Part shown: positions 28,215 to 36,669 of the stretch, one piece after another
Numbering within the stretch: the stretch's first letter is position 1
How the letters are laid out: every line of letters begins with the position of its first letter
Assembly (NCBI GenBank): GCA_026003255.1
Contig: BPGX01000001.1
Coordinates: 620,001-684,000 of the forward strand
Source of the DNA: Bacteroidia bacterium
Lineage (GTDB): Bacteria > Bacteroidota > Bacteroidia > B-17B0 > Aurantibacillaceae
Direction: 5' to 3'
DNA: 64,000 nucleotides
Position numbers and translations under genes: made by a program
The notes under the pieces: generated by a model
What the model was told of the DNA's origin: nothing
Database searches by the model: none
The model's input: the letters and a program-made list of their open reading frames with translations, nothing else

Positions 28215-28898
28215 TTAGTTTTTTATTTGAGAAAAATACTTCTCTAAAATCTTTTCAGAATCTTTAATGCTGATTTTCAACCATTGTAGTAAAATTTCTT
28301 GTTTTTCTGATTCTGATAAGTGGTAGTTAATTGAAGATGTTCTTAATTTTTTATTTAATTCATACATACATAATGCAGCACTAACACTGATATTAAAACT
28401 TTCGGTAAAACCATACATAGAAATAAATACAGATTCATCAGCATTTTTAAGAGCATAATCACTAAGTCCTTCCTTTTCCGCACCAAAAACAAGAGCAATG
28501 GGCTTATCAAGTGATAATTCGCTAATTTCAAAAGATTTTGAATGAGGTGATGTTGCAACAATTTTGTAACCTTTCTCTCTTAATGTTTCATAACAAATTT
28601 CAGTATTGTTAGAATCTTTTTTATTGTATTTATACAAGCTGAGCCATTGTGAAGCCCCTAATGAAATTTCTTCATTGGGTTTAAATTCATTTCTATTTTC
28701 AATCAAATGAATATCCTGGATACCAAAACAATCGCAACTTCTTAATACAGCAGCAGCATTATGCCCTTGAAAAACATCTTCTAAAACGATTGTTATGTAA
28801 CGAGTTCTATTATTTAATACTTCCAGAAATCTTCCAAAACGTTTTTGGGTAATAAATTCTTTTAAGTAATCAATTTGCTGTTCAATTGAAGCATTCAT
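28215..28898 (-). CDS. trmH: TrmH-type tRNA (guanosine-18) 2'-O-methyltransferase
   Basis: TrmH methylates the ribose of G18 in the tRNA D-loop. The 227-residue SPOUT protein has the early RTRYITIVLEDVFQGHNAAA segment with the catalytic Arg in VLRSCD, then LVFGAEKEGLS and SFNISVSAAL, which form the knot that binds S-adenosylmethionine. A C-terminal helical extension matches TrmH rather than TrmL. It overlaps the repaired end of rpe by four bases (ATGA). Confidence 0.88.
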   Translation of the reverse strand: MNASIEQQIDYLKEFITQKRFGRFLEVLNNRTRYITIVLEDVFQGHNAAAVLRSCDCFGIQDIHLIENRNEFKPNEEISLGASQWLSLYKYNKKDSNNTEICYETLREKGYKIVATSPHSKSFEISELSLDKPIALVFGAEKEGLSDYALKNADESVFISMYGFTESFNISVSAALCMYELNKKLRTSSINYHLSESEKQEILLQWLKISIKDSEKILEKYFSQIKN

Positions 28899-29549
28899 TG
28901 AATAAGCGCTTTCAGTTCTTCAATAGATTTTTTGATATTACTTTGTCCAAAAACACTATTACCAGCCACTAAAATATCTGCACCCGTTTGAACTAATTTT
29001 TTTTGCGTTTGTTGTGTCAACGCCACCATCTATTTCAATCAATGCTTTTGAATTTTTTTGCAGGATTAAGTTTTTAAGTTTATCAATTTTAGAATAAGTA
29101 TGATCAATAAACTTTTGACTACCAAATCCGGGATTAACAGACATTAAACATATCAAGTCCACATCCTGAATGATATCTTCTAATAAATTTACAGATGTAT
29201 GCGGATTAATGGCTATTCCGGCTTTTACATTAAATGAATGAATTGTTTGAATAGTTCGATGTAGATGAATACAGGCCTCGTAATGTACAGAAATAAGATG
29301 TGCACCGTGTTTTACAAAACGTTCAATGTATCTATCAGGGTCTACAATCATTAAATGAACATCCATTGGTTTTTGACAATGTTTCTGAACAGCTGATAAC
29401 ACGGGGAATCCAAATGATATATTAGGAACAAAAACACCATCCATGACATCCAAATGAAGCCAATCTGCAGAACTTTCATTTACTAAACTAATCGCATTGG
29501 TTAAATTAGAAAAATCTGCCGATAAAAGTGATGGTGCCAGTAGTGCCAT
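28895..29549 (-). CDS. rpe: Ribulose-phosphate 3-epimerase, frameshifted near the C terminus
   Basis: Rpe interconverts ribulose 5-phosphate and xylulose 5-phosphate. The sequence shows the TIM-barrel signatures APSLLSADF, WLHLDVMDGVFVPN, DVHLMIVDPD, MSVNPGFGSQKF and EIDGGVDTTNA. The read frame ends early after NAKKIS; removing one A from the A8 tract at 28997-29004 restores LVQTGADILVAGNSVFG, the phosphate-binding end of the family, and a TGA that overlaps trmH. The repaired protein has 217 residues, as expected. Without repair the phosphate-binding loop is lost. The ATG at 29549 is the family-typical start. Confidence 0.88.
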
Positions 29550-29553
29550 ATTT

Positions 29554-30732
29554 TTAATTAAATGCATTAAATCCAGTAATGTCAAGACCGGTGATGAGTA
29601 AATGAATATCGTGCGTTCCTTCGTAGGTAATCACAGATTCTAAGTTCATCATGTGTCGCATAATTGGATATTCTCCTGTAATGCCCATTCCTCCGTGTAT
29701 TTGCCGTGCTTCTCTTGCTATATTCAAAGCCATGTATACGTTGTTTCTCTTTGCCATGGATATTTGAGCTGGAGTGGCTCTGTTTTCATTTTTCAGAACG
29801 CCTAAACGCCACGCTAATAATTGTGCTTTGGTAATTTCAGTAATCATCTCAGCAAGTTTCTTTTGTTGTAATTGAAAGGCACCAATGGGTTTTCCAAATT
29901 GTATTCTTTCTTTGGAATATCTCAATGCACTGTCATAACAATCTAATGCAGCTCCAATGGCACCCCAAGCAATACCATAACGTGCACTATTTAGGCAACT
30001 TAAAGGTCCTTTTAAACCTTTGATATTTGGTAACAAATTTTCTTTTGGAACTTTGACATTATCAAAAACTAATTCACCAGTAGCACTGGCTCTTAAACTC
30101 CATTTTCCGTGAGTTTCAGGAGTACTAAATCCTTCCATGCCTCTTTCAACAATCACACCACGAATTTCGCCATTGTCATCTTTTGCCCAAACTACCGCAA
30201 TATCTGCAAAAGGCGCATTTGAAATCCACATTTTAGCACCATTTAAGAGATAATAATCGCCTTTATCTTCGATACGAGTTATCATTCCAGCCGGGTTAGA
30301 ACCATAGTCCGGTTCAGTCAAACCGAAACAACCCATGATTTCACCTTTTGCCAGTCGTGGTAAGTATTTTCTCTTTTGTTCTTCACTACCGAAAGCATAA
30401 ATCGGATACATCACAAGCGAGCCCTGAACAGATGCAGTAGAACGAACGCCACTATCACCTCTTTCTAATTCTTGCATCATAATTCCATAAGCAATATAAT
30501 CTAATCCGGCACCTCCATATTCCTGTGGAATGAATGGTCCAAAAGCACCAATTTCGGCTAATCCTTTTATCCATGGTTTATGAAAGATGGCTTTCTGACA
30601 AACATCTTCAATAATGGGTGTTACTTCTTTTTTAACCCAAGCTCTTACAGTATCACGAATGAGTTTATGCTCTTCTGTAAGTAATTCATCCACGAGATAA
30701 TAATCGTGATGTTGATAATTGTCTGTTCTCAT
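29554..30732 (-). CDS. Acyl-CoA dehydrogenase, glutaryl-CoA dehydrogenase type
   Basis: This FAD enzyme oxidises an acyl-CoA; the closest type I recognise is glutaryl-CoA dehydrogenase, which oxidises and decarboxylates glutaryl-CoA to crotonyl-CoA in lysine and tryptophan breakdown. The 392-residue protein has the type's Arg-containing GDSGVRSTASVQGSLVM, CFGLTEPDYGSNP, WSLRASATGELVFD, and the catalytic Glu in ITYEGTHDIH. No other lysine-degradation gene is adjacent; it lies between surE and rpe. Confidence 0.88.
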   Translation of the reverse strand: MRTDNYQHHDYYLVDELLTEEHKLIRDTVRAWVKKEVTPIIEDVCQKAIFHKPWIKGLAEIGAFGPFIPQEYGGAGLDYIAYGIMMQELERGDSGVRSTASVQGSLVMYPIYAFGSEEQKRKYLPRLAKGEIMGCFGLTEPDYGSNPAGMITRIEDKGDYYLLNGAKMWISNAPFADIAVVWAKDDNGEIRGVIVERGMEGFSTPETHGKWSLRASATGELVFDNVKVPKENLLPNIKGLKGPLSCLNSARYGIAWGAIGAALDCYDSALRYSKERIQFGKPIGAFQLQQKKLAEMITEITKAQLLAWRLGVLKNENRATPAQISMAKRNNVYMALNIAREARQIHGGMGITGEYPIMRHMMNLESVITYEGTHDIHLLITGLDITGFNAFN

Positions 30733-30760
30733 AATTTTAAGTTTTTTTGATGTTGTGAAT

Positions 30761-31528
30761 TTATGATTTAAAATGATTTTTCATTTTTGAGATAGTGGAG
30801 TAGCAAGTTAAGTCAGTTTGAATCGGAACTACAGAAATATAATCGTGTGCAAGTGCCCATTCATCGGTATCTTCGGCATCGGGTTCGAAATTGGTAAATT
30901 TTCCAGTCATCCAATAGTAAGGTCTATCATAAGGATCAAAGCGTTCCTCAAATTCTTCTACCCAATTCCCTTTTGCCTGTCGACATATTTTAATACCTTT
31001 GATTGCATCCGGCGGAACATCAGGGATATTAACGTTCAAACAAATAATTTCATTTTGTTGATTCAAAACCCATTCAATGATTTGTTTAATGTATTTTTCG
31101 GAAGGTGTAAAATCTGCTTCAATACTATAATTGCAAAGTGAGAAACCAATAGACGGAATACCTTCTAAATACCCTTCAATAGCGGCAGACATTGTTCCCG
31201 AATAAATTACATTAATGGAACTATTACTTCCGTGGTTAACTCCTGATAGAATTAAATCGGGCTTTTGTGGAAGTAGTTTATTAACGGCTAATTTTACACA
31301 ATCAACCGGTGTTCCATTGACAGCGTATTCAATAGTTGCATTATGATAATGAGAAGGTTGGATTCGTAAAGTTGTATGAATGGTAATTGCGTGTCCGCTA
31401 CCTGATTGTGGTTTGTCTGGTGCAATGACGGCCACTTCGCCAAAACCTTTTGCAATCTGGCTTAAAAACAAAATACCGGGCGCTGTAATTCCATCGTCGT
31501 TTGTTACTAAAATAAAAGGTTTCTTCAT
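30761..31528 (-). CDS. surE: 5'/3'-nucleotidase SurE
   Basis: SurE is a metal-dependent phosphatase that acts on nucleoside monophosphates. The 255-residue protein has the N-terminal metal motif ILVTNDDGITAPG, PDKPQSGSGHAIT near residue 38, the GTPVDCVKLA motif and LILSGVNHGSN with the metal-binding Asn, and SAAIEGYLEGIPSIGFS. It overlaps pheT by four bases (ATGA), suggesting coupled translation. Confidence 0.95.
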   Translation of the reverse strand: MKKPFILVTNDDGITAPGILFLSQIAKGFGEVAVIAPDKPQSGSGHAITIHTTLRIQPSHYHNATIEYAVNGTPVDCVKLAVNKLLPQKPDLILSGVNHGSNSSINVIYSGTMSAAIEGYLEGIPSIGFSLCNYSIEADFTPSEKYIKQIIEWVLNQQNEIICLNVNIPDVPPDAIKGIKICRQAKGNWVEEFEERFDPYDRPYYWMTGKFTNFEPDAEDTDEWALAHDYISVVPIQTDLTCYSTISKMKNHFKS

Positions 31529-33960
31529 CTCAATTCAGCGTTTAATTGTTTTTTTAATTCCTGAATGGTCTTGTTCATAATTGTATCAATCTCTTTATCG
31601 GTAAGGGTTCTGGAATTATCCTGCAAGAGAAGGCGAATGGCGTACGATTTTTTATTTTCGGGAATGTTTTTGCCTTGATAATAGTCAAAAATTTTTATGT
31701 CTTTCAAATAGGGCTTGGCAGATTGTTGTACGCATTTTTTTATTTCTGAAAAGGAGATTGAATGGTCTAATAATAAAGATAAATCTCTTTCAACGATGGG
31801 GAATTTGATAATTTCTTTATAGGTAGTTTGTTTAGTTTTATAGTTATCAAAGATAATTGGTAAACGAAGTTCTGAATAAATAACAGGATAATTTTCAATT
31901 TCAAAAGGTTTTAAAACAGATGGATCAACAAATCCAAGAGATGCCAATTCTTGTTGCTTATCAGTAAAGTATGTAATGCTTCTAATAAATGGATATTGTG
32001 AATTTTCTTTTATTTGAAGGGAAGTGTTACAAAAATTAAAAATGTTTTCAATGATTTCTTTGATGAAATAAAATTCTTTATTAGAGTTGTAAAAACTTTC
32101 GGTGAGAGGGGTTTTTCCGGATGAAAAAATAGATAAACGATATTCTTCTTGTGGAGTATTATCTTCGTACCAATATATTTTTCCTATTTCAAAACCTAAA
32201 AAGTTTTTTTGTTGATGTCGTTCATTGAAAATAATTGTTTGTAAAGCATTGAAAAGTAAAGTATTTCTTAAAGCATCTAACTCAACATTAACTGGATTTT
32301 TAATTTTTATAAGTTTATTTTGAATGTTTTCAGGATAGAAAGAGTGGTGATGAAAGGAAAGACCCTGGGTTTCGTAAAAACCCTTATCAACAAGGTATTC
32401 TGAGAGTTTATGGGTAAATTGTACCCATAGAGATTGATTGTAATTGGAGTATTCAGGTATTTGAAAAGAAAATTTCTTTTTTGTATGAATATTATTGTAT
32501 CCATAAATTCGGAGAACTTCTTCTGCCACATCCACTTCCCTTGTTACATCTGATTTCCGTGGAGGAACCAGTAAAAGCATACCTTCATGACTTTCTGATT
32601 CTATCTGAATCTCTAATTGTTCAATAATTTTTTTAGTGGTTTCAAATGGAATTTCCTGACCAAAGAGTTCATTGGCATGGCGAATGGAATAACCCACTTT
32701 ATAAGGTTCAAAAGGTTGTGGATAAATATCTTTTACAGACATGCTTAAAGAACCGCCTGCAATTTCAAGAATGAGAGAACATGCTCTATTCAATGCATAA
32801 ATTACCATTTCAGGGTCTGTAAAACGTTCAAAACGAAAGGAAGCATCTGTTTTCAACCCAAGGGTAGTAGAGGTTCTTCGTATAGAGGTAGGATTAAACC
32901 AGGCGCTTTCAAGAAAAATCGTTTGAGTATCGTCTTTGATACCACTATTTAATCCACCGAAAACACCAGCGATACACATGGGCTCTTCGGCATTGCAAAT
33001 CATTAAATCATGAGAGGATAATTGCCTTTTTATTCCATCTAATGTAACAAATTCTGTTCCCTGTGGGACATTACAAACAACGATTTTATTCCCTTTGATA
33101 GCCCGGACATCAAAAGCGTGAAGAGGTTGACCTAATTCTAACATTACATAGTTGGTAATATCTACGATATTATTAATTGGTCGGATGCCCAATGCATTCA
33201 GAGTATTTTGTAACCATTGTGGTGAGGGGGCTACTTTAACGCCATTGATAACAATACCGGCATAACGTTTACAATCTTCAGTATTTTGAATTTCAATGTC
33301 AATATCAATAGTACCCGAAGATTCTGGGAAGTCAAGTGAAGCAGGGAAGTTAAGAGTAAGGTCAGCGTATTCATCGGCATAGTGCGTTTTAAGATAAGCC
33401 TTCAGGTCTCTAGCAATACCAATATGAGAAGCAGCGTCTCCACGATTGGCTGTAAGACCAATTTCAAAAATATAATCTTTTGTAACTTTGAAATAATCTG
33501 CAGCAGGTAAGCCCACAGGAACGTCTGATGGCAATACCATAATACCATTGTGATTATCAGAAAGGCCTAATTCATCTTCGGCACAAATCATTCCTTCACT
33601 TACTTCACCACGAATTTTGGATTTTTTTATTTCAATAATTTCACCTTTGAAGGTATGTAATTTAGCACCGACCAAAGCCACCAATACTTTTTGATGCACA
33701 TCTACATTAGGTGCACCACATACAATTGATAGTACTTTTTCGTTTCCAATCAAAACTTTTGTCAAAGACAATTTATCAGCATTAGGATGTTTTGTTTTTT
33801 CAAGCACTTCTCCTACAACTACATTTTCCAATCCTTTATGAGATATGTATTCTGAAATGCTTTCTACTTCTAGGCCAATTTCTGTAAGGATATCGGCAAT
33901 CTCTTGAGGGTGGAGTTGTATAGGTAAAAGTTGTTTTAATAATTGATAGGATACTTTCAT
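31525..33960 (-). CDS. pheT: Phenylalanine-tRNA ligase beta subunit
   Basis: PheT pairs with PheS to charge tRNA-Phe. The 811-residue protein shows the usual order: B1 region, tRNA-binding OB fold (VVGEVLEKTKHPNADKLSL ... GAPNV, about residues 45-155), B3/B4 editing region, B5 DNA-binding-like region, a catalytic-like core, and the C-terminal ferredoxin-like anticodon-binding domain (KFPIVERDLSLLLD onward, about residues 715-811). pheS is not adjacent, as is common in Bacteroidota. Confidence 0.97.
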   Translation of the reverse strand: MKVSYQLLKQLLPIQLHPQEIADILTEIGLEVESISEYISHKGLENVVVGEVLEKTKHPNADKLSLTKVLIGNEKVLSIVCGAPNVDVHQKVLVALVGAKLHTFKGEIIEIKKSKIRGEVSEGMICAEDELGLSDNHNGIMVLPSDVPVGLPAADYFKVTKDYIFEIGLTANRGDAASHIGIARDLKAYLKTHYADEYADLTLNFPASLDFPESSGTIDIDIEIQNTEDCKRYAGIVINGVKVAPSPQWLQNTLNALGIRPINNIVDITNYVMLELGQPLHAFDVRAIKGNKIVVCNVPQGTEFVTLDGIKRQLSSHDLMICNAEEPMCIAGVFGGLNSGIKDDTQTIFLESAWFNPTSIRRTSTTLGLKTDASFRFERFTDPEMVIYALNRACSLILEIAGGSLSMSVKDIYPQPFEPYKVGYSIRHANELFGQEIPFETTKKIIEQLEIQIESESHEGMLLLVPPRKSDVTREVDVAEEVLRIYGYNNIHTKKKFSFQIPEYSNYNQSLWVQFTHKLSEYLVDKGFYETQGLSFHHHSFYPENIQNKLIKIKNPVNVELDALRNTLLFNALQTIIFNERHQQKNFLGFEIGKIYWYEDNTPQEEYRLSIFSSGKTPLTESFYNSNKEFYFIKEIIENIFNFCNTSLQIKENSQYPFIRSITYFTDKQQELASLGFVDPSVLKPFEIENYPVIYSELRLPIIFDNYKTKQTTYKEIIKFPIVERDLSLLLDHSISFSEIKKCVQQSAKPYLKDIKIFDYYQGKNIPENKKSYAIRLLLQDNSRTLTDKEIDTIMNKTIQELKKQLNAELR

Positions 33961-33964
33961 AGTT

Positions 33965-35038
33965 TTATTTAATTCGAACTCTTGGGTCTAAAAATCCATA
34001 AATGATATCTACAATCATATTGGTAAGAACAAAAATGGTTGCAAATACTAATGTAGCCCCCATTACAACAGGCAAATCGTTTTTAGTAAGTGCTTCATAT
34101 ACTTCATAACCAATGCCTTTCCAGTTGAAAATATATTCTACAAACACAGCACCAGCCATAAGGCCTGCAAACCAACCGGAAATGGCAGTAACTACAGGAT
34201 TAAGCGCATTTTTGAGAGCATGTTTGAATACAATAGTGTAAAATGATAGGCCTTTTGCTCTTGCTGTTCGAATGTAATCTTGCGACATCACATCTAACAA
34301 TGAGCTGCGCATGAGTTGAACAATAATAGCAAGTGGTCGAACACCCAACGTAATAGCAGGTAGAATTAAGTTTTTAATTTGAATTTTTTCGCCTTCCCAT
34401 ACATCTAATTCGTATAAGCTACCAGTAGGTGATAGACCGGTATAATCTCTCAAAACATACCCAAATAACCAGGCAATAATTAGTCCAACAAAAAAGGATG
34501 GTGCCGCCATTCCTAATACGGATAATACTAATGAAATTTTATCATACCAAGTATTTAGTTTGATGGCAGCTAAAATACCTAATAAGATACCTAAAATTGA
34601 AGAAACAATAATAGAAGAGAATGCTAAAACAGTTGTTTCGGGGAGCGTTTCAAGGATTATGTCAGAAACAGGTCTTTTTGTAATGTAAGAACGACGGAGA
34701 TATGGTATTTTTAATACTAATATTTTTTCTCCAAAAGGAATTAAAGTAAAACCTAAATATTTTTCTTTATCAAAATACCAATGAGAATTTTTATTCACCG
34801 AATTGTGAATGGATAGAGGAGAAAGATCGTTTAGATATAAAAAATATTGTGTAAAAATAGGAAGGTCAAGACCTAAATCTTTGTGAATGGCTTCTACTTG
34901 TTCTTTATTGGCGCGTTGTCCAAGCATGATGGTGGCTGGGTCACCGGGCAAGACATTAAATAAAAAGAAAATTGAAGTAATTACACCCCAAAGGACAATG
35001 ACTGAATATACAAATTTTGAAAAAATAAATTTTCCCAC
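33965..35038 (-). CDS. ABC transporter permease, DppB/OppB type
   Basis: The 357-residue membrane protein matches the first permease of dipeptide/oligopeptide importers: an N-terminal helix followed by LPGDPATIMLG, a periplasmic loop, then about five helices with the ATPase-contact motif DVMSQDYIRTARAKGLS near residue 250. The start is a GTG. A second permease, ATPase or binding protein is not next to it, so its partners must be encoded elsewhere. The next gene downstream, pheT, begins 4 bases after it. Confidence 0.88.
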   Translation of the reverse strand: MGKFIFSKFVYSVIVLWGVITSIFFLFNVLPGDPATIMLGQRANKEQVEAIHKDLGLDLPIFTQYFLYLNDLSPLSIHNSVNKNSHWYFDKEKYLGFTLIPFGEKILVLKIPYLRRSYITKRPVSDIILETLPETTVLAFSSIIVSSILGILLGILAAIKLNTWYDKISLVLSVLGMAAPSFFVGLIIAWLFGYVLRDYTGLSPTGSLYELDVWEGEKIQIKNLILPAITLGVRPLAIIVQLMRSSLLDVMSQDYIRTARAKGLSFYTIVFKHALKNALNPVVTAISGWFAGLMAGAVFVEYIFNWKGIGYEVYEALTKNDLPVVMGATLVFATIFVLTNMIVDIIYGFLDPRVRIK

Positions 35039-35113
35039 GAGTTCAAAATGAGCCGCTAAATTAATAAAATTTACACAATAGTGGGAAAATTGAGTGATTG
35101 TTGAAAAAACAAT

Positions 35114-35908
35114 CTATTTTTTTTGAGAAATTTTAAACAGATCTTCTTTTTCTTGTTTAGTGAGTGAGTGATAACCTTTTGTAGAAATTTTATCAAGCAG
35201 ATAATCTAAGTATTCATCTTCATCTTTGAATCTTTTTTTAGAAGAATAGGATGGCTGTTTTTTATTTTTAAAGATGGATATAGATTTTAAGTCAATGCCT
35301 TTTTTCAGATATAATGCATAAATTAATCCAAACATTGCACCACCCACATGCGTTATTTTTCCGCCAGTATTAAATGAGAAGTCAATAAGTGTGCTTAAAA
35401 TAAAGGTAATGAGAGCAAAATATTTGAATGGCATTTGAATCACAAAAAAGAAATGAACAATGTAATTGGGTGTATATATTGCTTGTGCTGCAATAATCCC
35501 CATGACTGATGCAGAGGCGCCTAATAAATATCCGCCGCCTAATGATGGAATTAAAAATTGGGTGATTAATAGAAATAAGGCACCGCTTAAACCACTCATA
35601 ATATAAAGATAGAGCAAACGTTTTTCTCCTAAAATACTTTGAAAAAGGGTTCCAGTAAAATACAATAATAGTAAGTTAAATAAAAGATGAAAAAAATCAA
35701 GGTGTAAAAACATGTAAGTTAATAATGTCCATGGTTTATAAATTAATTCATACTCATTTAAGGGCATTGCTAAATAAGTCGTTAAGTCCAATTTTAATAA
35801 ATGTGCGAAAAGATTCACTAATACAAACAATGTAAAATTTAATACCAACAAAGAAGTAAGATAGTTGCTATTGCTTAATTGATACCATGTTTTGTTGTAT
35901 AGTTTCAT
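35114..35908 (-). CDS. Rhomboid-family intramembrane serine protease (first of pair)
   Basis: Rhomboids cut membrane proteins within the bilayer. The 264-residue protein has about six helices, the HLDFFHLLFN motif on helix 2, the catalytic Ser in GASASVMG, and the catalytic His in THVGGAMFG. A charged cytoplasmic tail of about 60 residues follows. It is next to a second rhomboid gene upstream (gap 21 bases), so the two are probably co-expressed. The substrate is unknown. Confidence 0.88.
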   Translation of the reverse strand: MKLYNKTWYQLSNSNYLTSLLVLNFTLFVLVNLFAHLLKLDLTTYLAMPLNEYELIYKPWTLLTYMFLHLDFFHLLFNLLLLYFTGTLFQSILGEKRLLYLYIMSGLSGALFLLITQFLIPSLGGGYLLGASASVMGIIAAQAIYTPNYIVHFFFVIQMPFKYFALITFILSTLIDFSFNTGGKITHVGGAMFGLIYALYLKKGIDLKSISIFKNKKQPSYSSKKRFKDEDEYLDYLLDKISTKGYHSLTKQEKEDLFKISQKK

Positions 35909-35929
35909 AGTATTACTTATACGATAAAA

Positions 35930-36664
35930 TTATAGGTCGGTAAAAAAGTAATGTTTGTTTTTTTGTTTCCAAATCCAGACCCATATTATTCCTACTAACA
36001 TTCCACCTAGATGAGCAAAATGAGCAATATTATCTTCTAAAAAGATACCTGTAAAGAGTTCAATAAGTCCATACAATAATACAAACCATTTTGCTTTAAT
36101 GGGCATAACAAAATAAATATAAAAATAAGAGTTAGGGAATAACACACCATAAGCGGCTAATAAGCCGTAAATTGCCCCAGAGGCACCAATGATAATCATG
36201 CTGTCGTAAATTTCGTTCATTCGTTCTGTCCATTTTTCAAGATAATTTGACCGCATTGTTTCATCAGAAATTTGAATAATTTCTTGATAAATATGATGGA
36301 GTTCATTCACTGAATCTTCAATTCTAAAATAAAAAAATCCATACTGTGTAAGTGCTGCGCCCAATCCACAGATTAGATAATATAGAATAAATTTTTTTGT
36401 TCCCCAGATGTTTTCAAGTAAAGGACCAAACATCCATAATGCAAACATGTTGAAAAATAAATGCATTTCATTCCCATGAACAAACATGTAAGTAATTAGT
36501 TGATACCAATGAAATTCCTGTGACTGAAAATATCTTAATCCAAGGTATTCAGCAATGTCGAGGTCATATTTGTATTGAAATACTAATCGAATTAAATACA
36601 TCAGAGCATTAATGATGAGAAAATTAAGTGTAACGGGTGGAATGGATGACCTGTAATAGTTCAT
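35930..36664 (-). CDS. Rhomboid-family intramembrane serine protease (second of pair)
   Basis: The 244-residue protein carries the rhomboid signatures MFVHGNEMHLFFNMFALWMFG, shortened here to its HGNEMHLFFN core, the catalytic Ser in GASGAIYGLLAA and the catalytic His in AHFAHLGGMLVG. A hydrophilic insert of about 45 residues lies between helices 3 and 4 (around residues 115-160), which is longer than in its neighbour. It starts 5 bases after mutL on the same strand. Confidence 0.9.
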   Translation of the reverse strand: MNYYRSSIPPVTLNFLIINALMYLIRLVFQYKYDLDIAEYLGLRYFQSQEFHWYQLITYMFVHGNEMHLFFNMFALWMFGPLLENIWGTKKFILYYLICGLGAALTQYGFFYFRIEDSVNELHHIYQEIIQISDETMRSNYLEKWTERMNEIYDSMIIIGASGAIYGLLAAYGVLFPNSYFYIYFVMPIKAKWFVLLYGLIELFTGIFLEDNIAHFAHLGGMLVGIIWVWIWKQKNKHYFFTDL

Positions 36665-36669
36665 AAAAA

